In this document: positions 9,619-18,239 of the stretch, one piece after another | How positions within the stretch are numbered: position 1 is the stretch's first letter | Layout of the letters: each line of letters begins with the position of its first letter | Assembly (NCBI RefSeq): GCF_042655385.1 | Contig: NZ_JBHSMA010000006.1 | Location: 186,001-250,000, forward strand | Direction: 5' to 3' | From: Larkinella bovis | GTDB taxonomy: Bacteria; Bacteroidota; Bacteroidia; Cytophagales; Spirosomataceae | Length of the DNA: 64,000 nucleotides | Translations under genes and position numbers: made by a program | Notes under the pieces: generated by a model | The model's database searches: none | The model's input: the letters and a program-made list of their open reading frames with translations, nothing else | What the model was told of the DNA's origin: nothing

Positions 9619-10791
9619 TTAAACGAAACTTTTAATTCGGGCGGTGGCAATGCGCCGGGTTTCTTCATCGGTCCGGACGTAGTCCTCGTACGTTGGCCGG
9701 GCCACAAACGCCACTTTCTGCATGCCTTCCGCGATGATGTCGGAGATTTCCAGAAACCCGATTTCGTCGTGCAAAAAGGCGTCGACCGCTACTTCGTTGG
9801 CCGCATTGATGATACACGGAGCGTTGCCGCCCCGCTCCAGCGCATCGAAAGCGAGTTGCAAGTTACGAAATGTTTCAAGATCAGCCTGTTCGAATGTGAG
9901 CGACGGATACTTTGCGAAGTCGAAACGCGGAAAATCGGCGGATAACCGGTTTGGATAGGCCAGCGCGTACTGAATCGGCAGCCGCATGTCGGGCAAACCC
10001 ATCTGCGCCTTGATGCTGCCGTCCCGAAACTGCACCATCGAATGAATGATGCTTTGCGGGTGGACGATCACCTCGATTTGTGCCGGTTCCAGTCCGAACA
10101 GCCATTTGGCCTCGATCACCTCCAGACCCTTGTTCATCAGCGTCGCCGAGTCAATGGTGATTTTGGCGCCCATCGACCAGTTTGGGTGTTTCAGGGCTTG
10201 GTCTTTCGTGACGGTTTTCAGAAAATCCCGCGACTTGCCCCGGAACGGACCGCCCGAGGCTGTCAGAATGATTTTTTCGATCGGATTGTGAAATTCGCCC
10301 GCCAGGCACTGGAAGATGGCCGAGTGTTCCGAATCGACCGGCAAAATGCTGACGCCTTTTTCCTGCGCCAGTTTCGTGATCAGTTCACCGGCCACGACGA
10401 GCGTTTCCTTGTTGGCCAGGGCGATGTGTTTGCCCGCTTCGATGGCCTTGATGGTCGGCAGCAAACCGGCATAACCGACCATGGCCGTCAGCACGATGTC
10501 GATGCGGTCCATCTGCACGACCGAGGCCACGGCTTTCGCCCCGGCGTAAACTTTGATACCGAGGGGATCGAGGGCCGAAAAAACCGTATCGTAGCGGTTT
10601 TCATCGCAAATGACCACCACGTTCGGCCGCACCAGCGCGGCTTGTTCGATGAGCAGTTCGGCGTTGGTGTTCGCCACCAGCACCTCGACTTCAAACGCAT
10701 CGGGATGCGCCCGGACCACGTCGATAGCCTGCGTTCCGATGGAGCCCGTCGAGCCGAGAATGGCGATATGGCGTTTTTTGGGGTTAGTCAT
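9619..10791 (-). CDS. dxr: 1-deoxy-D-xylulose 5-phosphate reductoisomerase
   Basis: This cytosolic enzyme converts 1-deoxy-D-xylulose 5-phosphate to 2-C-methyl-D-erythritol 4-phosphate with NADPH, the first committed step of the MEP isoprenoid pathway. The 390-residue length is normal. The NADPH-binding motif GSTGSIGTQ begins near residue 13. The metal and substrate region includes PVDSEHSAIFQCL and the flexible-loop motif NPKF-like segment PNWSMGAKI with DSATLMNKGLE. It is first in a probable dxr-rseP-DUF6702 unit on the minus strand. Confidence 0.97.
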   Translation of the reverse strand: MTNPKKRHIAILGSTGSIGTQAIDVVRAHPDAFEVEVLVANTNAELLIEQAALVRPNVVVICDENRYDTVFSALDPLGIKVYAGAKAVASVVQMDRIDIVLTAMVGYAGLLPTIKAIEAGKHIALANKETLVVAGELITKLAQEKGVSILPVDSEHSAIFQCLAGEFHNPIEKIILTASGGPFRGKSRDFLKTVTKDQALKHPNWSMGAKITIDSATLMNKGLEVIEAKWLFGLEPAQIEVIVHPQSIIHSMVQFRDGSIKAQMGLPDMRLPIQYALAYPNRLSADFPRFDFAKYPSLTFEQADLETFRNLQLAFDALERGGNAPCIINAANEVAVDAFLHDEIGFLEISDIIAEGMQKVAFVARPTYEDYVRTDEETRRIATARIKSFV

Positions 10792-10811
10792 TTAATTCAC
10801 TTTGTAAAGAG

Positions 10812-10819
10812 CAAAGATA
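10812..10819 (-). promoter_or_regulatory. dxr -7 promoter box
   Basis: The minus strand reads TATCTTTG, an exact match to the Bacteroidota TAnnTTTG box, 21 nt before the dxr ATG. No clear TTTG -33 box is visible at 19-21 bp, so only the -7 part is supported. Confidence 0.5.
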
Positions 10820-10898
10820 GGGCAATTCGGGCCTGCCAGTGCCTGGTTGTCAGCGGTTATTCTGGTTAGGTGGTCGATGAATATAGTTTGAACACCGC

Positions 10899-12401
10899 TT
10901 ACACCGTTTGCATGGTTTGCAATAATCCTTCGCCAATCACCCGATCATTCGCCAGGCGCGGCACTTTGTTCTGGCCGCCCAGCTTGCCCTGCGCTTTCAT
11001 GTAGTTGCGGAAGGTGTCGCGGGGCAAAACCGTCAGCTTCAGGGGGCGCAAAATACTCCCCGAAATCAGGTCGTCATAATAGACGTTTAATTTCGTCAGA
11101 CGCTGATCGATGTCGCGGGCGAAGGCATCCGGGTCGTGGGGGGGCGTCGCGAATTCAATGAACCACTCGTGGTAGGGCAGGCCTTCGGCCGGTGCTACCA
11201 TGGGCGCGACGGTGAACTCGACGACTTCGGTTTCCGGATGCAGGTCCATCGCGTAGTGCAGCGCCTTTTCAACTTCCTCGCCAATCACGTGTTCGCCAAA
11301 AGCCGAGATAAAATGCTTGACCCGTCCCGTGACGACGAGCCGGTACGGGTCATTCGAGACAAATTTGACGGTGTCGCCCAGCGAATAACTCCACAAACCG
11401 GCGTTGTTGTTGACAACCACCGCGTAATTTTTGCCCAGCTCGACCTGCTCGATGGTCAGTCGGCGGGGGTTTTTGGAGAAATAATCGTCGGCCGGAATGA
11501 ATTCGAAGAAAATACCGCTGTTGAGCATCATCAGCAGGCCTTCTTCCGTCTGCGTATCCTGGTAGGCAATGAAGCCCTCCGAAGCCGGGTAGGTTTCGAT
11601 GCTGTCGATTTTCTTGCCGATGGATTCGTATAATTTGGCCCGGTACGGTTCAAAGTTGACCCCGCCGTAGACGAACAGCGAAAAATCCGGGAAAACGTCC
11701 TTGATTTTCCGGCCGGTGCGGGCCTGAATCCGGTCGAAATACATCTGCACCCAGGGCGGAATGCCCGAGATCAGCGACATCGGCTGCGTCAGCGTTTCGT
11801 CGATGATTTTATCGAGCTTGGTTTCCCAGTCCTCGATGACGTTTGTCTCATACGACGGCAACTGGTTGGTGCGGAGGTAGGCCGGAACGTGGTGATTCGA
11901 AATGCCCGAAAGCCGCCCGATGTTAATGCCGTTCTTGACCACCAGCTCCGGGCTACCCGACAGAAAAATCAGCTTCTTGTCCAGAAAACCCGCCTTGCCG
12001 GTTTCGTGAATGTAGTTCAGCAGCGCATCGCGGGCCGAATTGATGTGGTTGGGAATCGATTCCTGCGTGATTGGAATGTATTTCGTCCCCGACGTAGTCC
12101 CGGAGGTTTTGGCGAAATAAACCGGTTTTCCGGGCCAGAGCACATTCTGCTCACCTTCCCGGATTCGCTCGATATACGGTTTTAACTCTTCGTAGTCGCG
12201 GACGGGAACCGCCTGTCGGAATTCAGGGTACGAATGAATGTCTTTGAACCGGTGATCACGGCCAAAAGCCGTATCTTTTGCCCTGTCGAGCAGCGCCCGG
12301 AACCACCGTTGCTGGGTTTCGCCGGGCCGGTGCATCCATTCCTGTTGCCGCTGAACGACAAACTGCGCGAGCGGCTTGCTCAAAACTGATCGGATTCCCA
12401 T
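10899..12401 (-). CDS. GH3-family acyl-amide synthetase-like protein
   Basis: Homologue of the plant GH3 family, which belongs to the ANL adenylating enzymes and joins carboxylic acids such as auxin or jasmonate to amino acids using ATP. The nucleotide-binding signature is visible as KTSGTTSGTKYIPIT near residue 110, followed by FVYGGVNFEPYR and ETYPASEGFIAYQD. The ATG at 12401 gives 500 residues and the usual N terminus (MGIRSVLSKP). A TTG at 12419 is less likely. Bacterial members are common in Bacteroidota, but their substrates are largely unknown. An exact -7 box TAACTTTG at 12408-12415 lies so close to the ATG that the mRNA may be leaderless. Confidence 0.88.
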   Translation of the reverse strand: MGIRSVLSKPLAQFVVQRQQEWMHRPGETQQRWFRALLDRAKDTAFGRDHRFKDIHSYPEFRQAVPVRDYEELKPYIERIREGEQNVLWPGKPVYFAKTSGTTSGTKYIPITQESIPNHINSARDALLNYIHETGKAGFLDKKLIFLSGSPELVVKNGINIGRLSGISNHHVPAYLRTNQLPSYETNVIEDWETKLDKIIDETLTQPMSLISGIPPWVQMYFDRIQARTGRKIKDVFPDFSLFVYGGVNFEPYRAKLYESIGKKIDSIETYPASEGFIAYQDTQTEEGLLMMLNSGIFFEFIPADDYFSKNPRRLTIEQVELGKNYAVVVNNNAGLWSYSLGDTVKFVSNDPYRLVVTGRVKHFISAFGEHVIGEEVEKALHYAMDLHPETEVVEFTVAPMVAPAEGLPYHEWFIEFATPPHDPDAFARDIDQRLTKLNVYYDDLISGSILRPLKLTVLPRDTFRNYMKAQGKLGGQNKVPRLANDRVIGEGLLQTMQTV

Positions 12402-12407
12402 AGCCTG

Positions 12408-12415
12408 CAAAGTTA
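12408..12415 (-). promoter_or_regulatory. -7 box immediately before the GH3-like gene
   Basis: The minus strand reads TAACTTTG, an exact TAnnTTTG match, ending 6 nt before the ATG at 12401. If used, transcription would start at about the A of the start codon. Confidence 0.4.
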
Positions 12416-12452
12416 ACAAGTTTTATGCGAATGTAGCCTGTACGGGGCGACA

Positions 12453-12495
12453 GGTCGCTCACTTCCGGAAAACCGGCTGATTCCGATGAGCGACC
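12453..12495. repeat. Inverted repeat between the divergent GH3-like gene and mreB
   Basis: GGTCGCTCA at 12453-12461 and TGAGCGACC at 12487-12495 are perfect 9-bp inverted arms. A smaller hairpin (CCGGaaaaCCGG) lies between them. No T tract follows. It sits between two divergent promoters and its role is unknown. Confidence 0.4.
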
Positions 12496-12586
12496 CGGTG
12501 GCCTTCAAGTCATTTATTAACGAAGTTGCATCTATAAAAAGTAACAAAAACGCACTTACGTGGCGGAAGTTATCTCAAATTATCTA

Positions 12587-12594
12587 TATTTTTG
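12587..12594 (+). promoter_or_regulatory. mreB -7 promoter box
   Basis: TATTTTTG matches TAnnTTTG exactly and lies 45 nt before the mreB ATG. No good -33 TTTG is seen. Confidence 0.45.
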
Positions 12595-12638
12595 CACCTC
12601 AAAAAACAGATGCTACCGTGCTTGCACGAAAATAACGA

Positions 12639-13664
12639 ATGGCACTATTTAACTTTCTCTCCAGCGATATTGCGATTGACCTCGGTACCGCCAATACGCT
12701 GATTATTCACAAGGATCGGATTGTGGTGGATGAGCCCTCGATCATCGCCATGGACAAAATCAACGGAAAAGTCCTGGCGATCGGTCACAAGGCGATGCAA
12801 ATGCACGAAAAAACGAACGAAAATATCAAGACAATCCGCCCGCTGAAAGACGGTGTAATTGCCGACTTTACGGCTGCCGAACTGATGATTCGCGGGTTGA
12901 TCAAGATGATAGATACGGGTAGCCGCCTGTTTTCGCCTTCGCACCGGATGGTGATCTGTATTCCATCGGGGATTACGGAGGTGGAAAAACGGGCCGTCAA
13001 GGACTCGGCCGAACACGCCGGGGCCAAAGAAGTATACATGGTGCACGAACCGATTGCGGCTGCCATCGGGATCGGAATCGACATTACGCAACCCAATGGC
13101 ACGATGATTGTCGATATCGGGGGAGGAACCACCGAAATTGCTGTCATTGCCCTGTCGGGCATCGTCTGTGAGCAGTCGATCCGGATTGCCGGGGACGTGT
13201 TTACCCGCGACATTGTCGATTACATGCGCCGGGAACACAACCTGCTGATCGGGGAGCGTTCGGCGGAACAAATCAAGATGGAAGTCGGTTCGGCCCTGCC
13301 GGAACTCGATAATCCGCCGGCCGACTACGAAATCCGGGGCCGGGATTTGATGACCGGGATTCCGAAAGAAATCAAGGTGACGTACAGCGAAATCGCCTAC
13401 GCGCTCGACAAATCGATTTCCAAGATTGAAGAAGCCGTAATGAAGGCGCTCGAAATTTCACCGCCGGAGCTTTCGGCCGATATTTATACGAACGGTATTC
13501 ACCTGACGGGTGGCGGGGCGTTGCTGCACGGTCTGGACAAGCGGATTGGTGCCAAAACCAAGCTCCCGATCCACGTCGCCGACGATCCGCTGAAAGCCGT
13601 CGTCAAAGGCACCGGCGAGGTGATCAAAAATCTCGACATGTACAAATCCGTTCTGATCAGTTAA
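12639..13664 (+). CDS. mreB: Rod shape-determining actin homologue MreB
   Basis: MreB is a bacterial actin that polymerises under the inner membrane and directs lateral peptidoglycan synthesis. The 341-residue product has actin-family nucleotide-binding motifs: phosphate 1 IDLGTANTLI near residue 12, phosphate 2 MIVDIGGGTTEIAVI, and the adenosine motif LTGGGALLHGLD near residue 290. It is the first gene of mreBCD, and the cell is therefore expected to be rod-shaped or to elongate. A heptamer-repeat palindrome separates it from mreC. Confidence 0.98.
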   Translation: MALFNFLSSDIAIDLGTANTLIIHKDRIVVDEPSIIAMDKINGKVLAIGHKAMQMHEKTNENIKTIRPLKDGVIADFTAAELMIRGLIKMIDTGSRLFSPSHRMVICIPSGITEVEKRAVKDSAEHAGAKEVYMVHEPIAAAIGIGIDITQPNGTMIVDIGGGTTEIAVIALSGIVCEQSIRIAGDVFTRDIVDYMRREHNLLIGERSAEQIKMEVGSALPELDNPPADYEIRGRDLMTGIPKEIKVTYSEIAYALDKSISKIEEAVMKALEISPPELSADIYTNGIHLTGGGALLHGLDKRIGAKTKLPIHVADDPLKAVVKGTGEVIKNLDMYKSVLIS

Positions 13665-13756
13665 AAATTAAAACGGGGCCGCCCGTGCGGTTAAAAGTTA
13701 AAAATTAAGAGCGAATGCGGCAGCTTACTTTTAATTTTTAACTTTTAACTTTTAAC
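13661..13756. repeat. Heptamer-repeat palindromic element in the mreB-mreC spacer
   Basis: The left arm holds TTAAAAA TTAAAAC at 13661-13674 and TTAAAAG TTAAAAA TTAAGAG at 13691-13711. The right arm holds CTTTTAA TTTTTAA CTTTTAA CTTTTAA at 13728-13755. The arms are inverted heptamer arrays with GC-rich unique sequence between. The element overlaps the mreB stop codon and fills the whole 98-bp spacer. It could form a strong hairpin that adjusts mreC expression relative to mreB. Confidence 0.85.
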
Positions 13757-13762
13757 TCCTGT

Positions 13763-14602
13763 ATGCTTGAGTTATTTCAGTTCATCATCAAAAGCCGGAA
13801 CTTCATTTTGTTTGTTCTGCTGGAGGTGCTGAGCTTTTATTTTATTATCAATACCAACAACTACTGGAGCGTCCGGTTTTTCAATACGTCGAATTATTAC
13901 GCGGCCAAAATTCTGGATTGGTCGAACAAAGCGAAAGAATACGCGCAGCTGCGGCAGGTCAACACCGATCTGGCCGAAGAAAACCGCCAGCTGCACACGC
14001 TGCTGACGCAGCTCCAGCAGCTAAAACCGCAGGCACCAACCAGTTATAAAACCGACTCCATTTTTGCGACCCGGTTTCAGTATACGGTTGCGCGGGTGAT
14101 TAACAATACGACGCAGCATCCCAACAATTACATCACGCTCGATAAAGGCACCGCCGACGGTATCAAGCCCGGGATGGGGGTGATTTCGCCAACGGGTGTG
14201 GTCGGGAAGGTAAAGCAGTGTTCCGAAAACATGTCCATCGTAACGTCCATTCTGCACTCGGATTTTATGGTTTCGTCCCGGCTGCTGAAAGCAAATGATA
14301 TCGGTCCTGTCAAATGGGATGGCATCAACCCGAACCGGATGAAGATGCTGTACATTTCGCGGAATACGAAAATGTACCGGGGCGACTCGGTCGTTACCTC
14401 GGAATTTAATTCCATCTTTCCGTCGGGGATTCTGGTGGGCCGGGTAATCGGTGTGCGCGAAATGCCGGATCAGACGTTTCACGACATAACGCTATCCGTT
14501 GGCACCGATTTCAGTAGCCTGTCTTTCGTTTACGTGGTCGAGAATAAATTGCAGGGCGAACAGGATAAGCTGGAAAAAGCCACCGAACCGGAACGAAAAT
14601 AA
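13763..14602 (+). CDS. mreC: Rod shape-determining protein MreC
   Basis: MreC is a bitopic inner membrane protein that scaffolds the elongasome in the periplasm. The 279-residue sequence has one N-terminal transmembrane helix (about 12-30), a periplasmic coiled coil (about 55-90, rich in Q, L and E), and the MreC beta-barrel domain with LDKGTADGIKPGMGVISPTG. It lies between mreB and mreD in the standard order. Confidence 0.96.
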   Translation: MLELFQFIIKSRNFILFVLLEVLSFYFIINTNNYWSVRFFNTSNYYAAKILDWSNKAKEYAQLRQVNTDLAEENRQLHTLLTQLQQLKPQAPTSYKTDSIFATRFQYTVARVINNTTQHPNNYITLDKGTADGIKPGMGVISPTGVVGKVKQCSENMSIVTSILHSDFMVSSRLLKANDIGPVKWDGINPNRMKMLYISRNTKMYRGDSVVTSEFNSIFPSGILVGRVIGVREMPDQTFHDITLSVGTDFSSLSFVYVVENKLQGEQDKLEKATEPERK

Positions 14603-14659
14603 GCCGGGCCGGAAACCGAGTCAATCACCAAAACCGCCCGAAAAGCCCCAGTCCAGCCC

Positions 14660-15166
14660 ATGACGTTACGTGAAATACTGAACATCACCTTCCTGTTTTT
14701 CCTGTACTTGGCGTTGCAGATTCTGATCGTGCGGAATCTGGTGTTGTTCGACGTTGCGTTTTGCTTCATTTACGTAGCCTGCATTTTGCTATTACCGGTT
14801 GAAATGGGCCTGTCGGCTACTTTACTGACGGCTTTTGGGGTCGGTATTGTGGTGGATACCTTCTACAATACCCTCGGAATGCACGCAGCCGCAACGGTTT
14901 TGATGGCCTACATCCGGCCGGTGGTGGTGCGATTGCAGGCGGCCCAGCGCGGGTTCGAAAACCGGCTTGTTTTCTCCATTCACGAAATGGGTTCGCGGAA
15001 CTTCTTTTATTACGTCCTGATTCTGACGTTCATTCATCACTTTGCCCTCTTCCTGATCGAAGCCAACAACATTATGCTGTTTTTGCCGGCGATGGTCAAA
15101 ATCCTCGCCAGTACGCTGTTTACCTCCGTGACGATCATGCTGGTCCAGTATTTTTCGCGGAATTAA
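14660..15166 (+). CDS. mreD: Rod shape-determining protein MreD-like
   Basis: Small polytopic inner membrane protein of the elongasome. The 168 residues are almost entirely hydrophobic, with about five transmembrane segments. MreD sequences are poorly conserved, so the call rests on length, topology and its place directly after mreB and mreC. The start at 14660 is 58 bp after mreC. Confidence 0.88.
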   Translation: MTLREILNITFLFFLYLALQILIVRNLVLFDVAFCFIYVACILLLPVEMGLSATLLTAFGVGIVVDTFYNTLGMHAAATVLMAYIRPVVVRLQAAQRGFENRLVFSIHEMGSRNFFYYVLILTFIHHFALFLIEANNIMLFLPAMVKILASTLFTSVTIMLVQYFSRN

Positions 15167-15234
15167 CGGGGAGTCTCTGCCTTTTATACAGAAAATTTTG
15201 ACCTTTGCAGGGAATTTTAAAAGGTAAGTTCCCT

Positions 15235-16737
15235 ATGCCCTCCTACATTGCCGCTATTGATCAAGGTACAACCAGTTCGCGTTGCATCATTTTCGACCGT
15301 CAGGGAAATAGTGTTTCCGTTGGTCAGAAAGAGCATTCCCAGATTTATCCGCAACCCGGCTGGGTGGAACATGATCCGGAAGAAATCTGGCGCAATACGC
15401 AGGAAGTTATTGCCCTGGCGCGCATCAAGGCGCAGATCCAGGCCAGCGACATTGCTGCGGTCGGCATCACCAACCAGCGCGAAACGACTGTGGTCTGGAA
15501 CCGCAAAACCGGCAAACCGTATTATAATGCCCTCGTCTGGCAGGACACCCGCACCGGCGATCTGGTGGCCCAGTTTGCCGAAGCCGGCGGTCAGGATCGT
15601 TTCCGGGCCCAAACCGGTTTGCCACTCGCTACCTATTTCAGCAGTCTGAAAATCAAGTGGATCTTGGATAACGTGCCGGGCGTACGCGAGGATGCCGAGC
15701 GTGGACTGGCCTTGTTTGGCAACATGGACACGTTTCTGATCTGGCACCTGACGGGCGGCACCTACAACGGGCAGCACATTACCGATGTGACCAACGCCAG
15801 CCGGACGCAGTTGATGAACCTGGCAACCCTCGACTGGGACGACGACCTGCTGCAGGCTTTTGATATTCCGCGGGCCATGCTGCCGCAAATCCGTTCGAGC
15901 AGTGAAGTGTACGGCACCGTTAGTTCGGAAGTATTGCCGGGCGTTGCCATTGCCGGTATTCTGGGCGATCAGCAGGCGGCCCTCGTCGGCCAGACCTGTT
16001 TTGAACCTGGGCAAGCCAAAAATACGTACGGTACCGGCTGCTTTTTACTGATGAATACCGGCGCCGAACTCCGCCATTCGACCTGCGGTTTGCTCACGAC
16101 GGTGGCCTACCGGTTTGGTAACCAGCCCGTTCAGTACGCCCTGGAAGGCAGTGTCGCCATTGCTGGAGCGCTGGTGCAGTGGTTGCGCGATAACCTGGGC
16201 ATTATTTCCACCAGCGCCGAGATCGATTCGCTCGCCCGGACGGTCGCCGATAATGGCGGGGCCTACTTCGTTCCGGCGTTTTCGGGTTTATACGCGCCGT
16301 ACTGGAAAGCCGATGCGCGGGGCGTTATTGCCGGTTTGACGCGGTTTGTCAACAAAGGCCACCTGGCGCGGGCGGTTCTGGAAGCAACGGCCTACCAGAC
16401 GCTCGATGTCGTAAAGGCCATGGAAAAAGACGCGGCTATTCAACTGAGTTCGTTGCGGGTCGATGGCGGGATGACCATCAACGAGTTGCTGATGCAGTTT
16501 CAGGCCGACATGCTGGGCGTGCCGGTCATCCGGCCCAAAATGACCGAAACCACGGCGTTGGGAGCCGCTTATGCCGCCGGGCTGGCCGTTGGCTACTGGA
16601 GTAATTTTGACGACCTCCGGCAGAACTGGGGCATCGACCGAACCTTCGAGCCGGTGATGCCGGAAACCGATCAGCAGCGGCTGTATCACGGCTGGCAAAA
16701 AGCCGTCGAACGGTCTTTTGGCTGGGAAAATCAGTAA
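15235..16737 (+). CDS. glpK: Glycerol kinase
   Basis: This FGGY-family cytosolic kinase makes sn-glycerol 3-phosphate from glycerol and ATP. With the ATG at 15235 it has 500 residues, the normal length. The N-terminal nucleotide motif IDQGTTSSRCIIFD starts at about residue 6, and the glycerol-binding segments TNQRETTVVWNRKTG and WQDTRT are present. GTYGTGCFLLMNTG and the FGGY signature near residue 360-400 also fit. A longer frame from 15205 is less likely. No glpF or glpD lies beside it in this window. Confidence 0.96.
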   Translation: MPSYIAAIDQGTTSSRCIIFDRQGNSVSVGQKEHSQIYPQPGWVEHDPEEIWRNTQEVIALARIKAQIQASDIAAVGITNQRETTVVWNRKTGKPYYNALVWQDTRTGDLVAQFAEAGGQDRFRAQTGLPLATYFSSLKIKWILDNVPGVREDAERGLALFGNMDTFLIWHLTGGTYNGQHITDVTNASRTQLMNLATLDWDDDLLQAFDIPRAMLPQIRSSSEVYGTVSSEVLPGVAIAGILGDQQAALVGQTCFEPGQAKNTYGTGCFLLMNTGAELRHSTCGLLTTVAYRFGNQPVQYALEGSVAIAGALVQWLRDNLGIISTSAEIDSLARTVADNGGAYFVPAFSGLYAPYWKADARGVIAGLTRFVNKGHLARAVLEATAYQTLDVVKAMEKDAAIQLSSLRVDGGMTINELLMQFQADMLGVPVIRPKMTETTALGAAYAAGLAVGYWSNFDDLRQNWGIDRTFEPVMPETDQQRLYHGWQKAVERSFGWENQ

Positions 16738-16799
16738 GCCGGGCGGTTGGCGCTGAATTAATTCGGTCTGCACAGGAAGGCATAACCCCTACTCCTGCG

Positions 16800-16807
16800 T
16801 ACTTTTG
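16800..16807 (+). promoter_or_regulatory. -7 box before the DEDDh exonuclease gene
   Basis: TACTTTTG matches TAnnTTTG exactly and lies 36 nt before the ATG at 16843. No TTTG is seen at the -33 position. Confidence 0.4.
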
Positions 16808-16842
16808 TCGCCGTATTCCCGTACGATGTACGTAAACCGGCT

Positions 16843-17652
16843 ATGACGCATACGCTTATTCTGAAAAAACCGATAGCTTTCTTCGATCTGGAAACCACGG
16901 GCATCGAACCCATGAAGGACCGGATCGTGGAAATCAGTATTGCCAAAGCACTGCCCAACGGCGAAGTGATTGTTAAAACCCAGCGCATTAACCCGACGAT
17001 TCCGATTCCGATCGAAACGAGTCTGATTCACGGTATTTACGACGAAGACATTCAGAACGAACCTACGTTTAAAACCGTAGCCCGCACCTTGGCCCAGTTT
17101 CTGGACGGGTGCGACTTGGGCGGGTACAACTGCAACCGCTTCGATATTCCCCTGCTGGTCGAGGAATTTCTGCGGGCCAATGTCGATTTTGATCTTAAAA
17201 ACCGCCGACTCATCGACGTGCAGCGGATTTTTCACGTCATGGAACCCCGAACGCTGAAAGCCGCCTATAAATTCTACTGCGGCAAAGAACTGGTTAACGC
17301 CCATAGCGCCGAAGCCGATACGCTGGCGACCTTCGAAGTACTGGAGTCGATGGTGGTGCGGTACGATGGGGCTATCGCGGCCGATGAAAAAGGCAACGAA
17401 GTCATCATCGGAAACGATATTGAGACGCTTAACAAACTCATGCTGAACAATAACGTCGATTTGCGGGGGCATATGGTGTACAACAAAGACGGCAAGGAAG
17501 TGGTCAATTTTGGGAAACACAAAGGCACCCTGGTGGTCGATGTACTGCAAAAAGAGCCGTCGTTTTACGACTGGATTCTGAAAAGCGACTTTCCGCTCGA
17601 CACCAAACGGAAGCTGACGGAGATCAAACTGCGGATGTTCAACAAGCGGTGA
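16843..17652 (+). CDS. DEDDh-family 3'-5' exonuclease with C-terminal FGKHKG domain
   Basis: This is a proofreading-type nuclease related to the epsilon subunit of DNA polymerase III. Exo I is FFDLETTG (about residues 13-20), Exo II includes LGGYNCNRFDIPLL, and Exo III includes NAHSAEADT, giving the DEDDh set. After the nuclease fold (to about residue 180) is an extra C-terminal part with VNFGKHKGTLVVDV and FYDWILKSDFP. It resembles the small DUF3820 type of domain. The exact DNA or RNA substrate is unknown. No polymerase gene lies near it. Confidence 0.85.
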   Translation: MTHTLILKKPIAFFDLETTGIEPMKDRIVEISIAKALPNGEVIVKTQRINPTIPIPIETSLIHGIYDEDIQNEPTFKTVARTLAQFLDGCDLGGYNCNRFDIPLLVEEFLRANVDFDLKNRRLIDVQRIFHVMEPRTLKAAYKFYCGKELVNAHSAEADTLATFEVLESMVVRYDGAIAADEKGNEVIIGNDIETLNKLMLNNNVDLRGHMVYNKDGKEVVNFGKHKGTLVVDVLQKEPSFYDWILKSDFPLDTKRKLTEIKLRMFNKR

Positions 17653-17703
17653 AGTCCAAAGACCGTTGCCCGGAACCTGGATGGATGCCAAATTAGGAAA
17701 CCA

Positions 17704-17734
17704 TTTGAGTAAGCGGGAATAATACTTAACTTTG
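17704..17734 (+). promoter_or_regulatory. Promoter of nuoKLMN
   Basis: TTTG at 17704-17707 and TAACTTTG at 17727-17734, separated by 19 bp, match the Bacteroidota TTTG/TAnnTTTG promoter exactly in sequence and spacing. It is the best promoter in the window. Transcription would begin near 17741, about 58 nt before the nuoK start. Confidence 0.75.
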
Positions 17735-17798
17735 TCGGGTCTTTTCCGGCATTCCTGCCGAAAGCCGTAATTCAGTACTCATCGAATCCCAGAACCGT

Positions 17799-18146
17799 AT
17801 GCAGCCAACCCAAGTGCCGCTTCAAGTTCCCGAAGTCATCCAACTGATCGACTTGAAATATTACCTCATCATCAGCACGGCGCTCTTCGTTATCGGTATC
17901 ATCGGCGTTCTGACCCGGCGCAACGCCATCATCATTTTCATGTCCATTGAGTTGATGCTCAATTCCGTCAATTTGATGTTGATTGCTTTCTCGTCCTACC
18001 GGTCCGACCCGGCAGGCCAGGTTTTTGTCTTTTTCATCATGGCCGTTGCCGCTGCCGAAGTCGCCGTCGGGCTGGCGATCATTGTGATGATTTACCGCAA
18101 TACCCGTTCGATTGACGTCGGATTGCTCAATAAACTGAAGTGGTAA
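17799..18146 (+). CDS. nuoK: NADH-quinone oxidoreductase subunit K
   Basis: Small membrane subunit of complex I, at the joint between the peripheral arm and the antiporter-like subunits. The 115 residues form three transmembrane helices. The conserved glutamate helices are visible as IFMSIELMLNSVNL and MAVAAAEVAVGLAI. It starts the nuoKLMN group, and the usual upstream nuoJ is absent: the gene before it is an exonuclease. Confidence 0.95.
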   Translation: MQPTQVPLQVPEVIQLIDLKYYLIISTALFVIGIIGVLTRRNAIIIFMSIELMLNSVNLMLIAFSSYRSDPAGQVFVFFIMAVAAAEVAVGLAIIVMIYRNTRSIDVGLLNKLKW

Positions 18147-18153
18147 CTACCAC

Positions 18154-18222
18154 GATGATGAATTATGAATTACATGCGTCAGCCCATTCATAACTCATAA
18201 TTCATAACTCATAATTCATAAC
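18154..18222. repeat. Heptamer-repeat palindromic element in the nuoK-nuoL spacer
   Basis: The right arm has five exact-phase heptamers TTCATAA CTCATAA TTCATAA CTCATAA TTCATAA at 18187-18221. The left arm has TGATGAA TTATGAA TTACATG at 18156-18176, roughly complementary. Similar short tandemly repeated heptamers are known in cyanobacteria and are seen in many Bacteroidota spacers. It ends 18 nt before the nuoL ATG. Confidence 0.85.
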
Positions 18223-18239
18223 AACGCTATAGCTCAAAC

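Noticed and set aside
10042..10869. Open frame of 275 codons opposite dxr
   Set aside because: It is a shadow frame caused by GC-rich codons of dxr on the other strand.
18187..18222. Heptamer array considered as a CRISPR remnant
   Set aside because: The units are only 7 bp, directly adjacent without spacers, and face an inverted counterpart; no cas gene is present.
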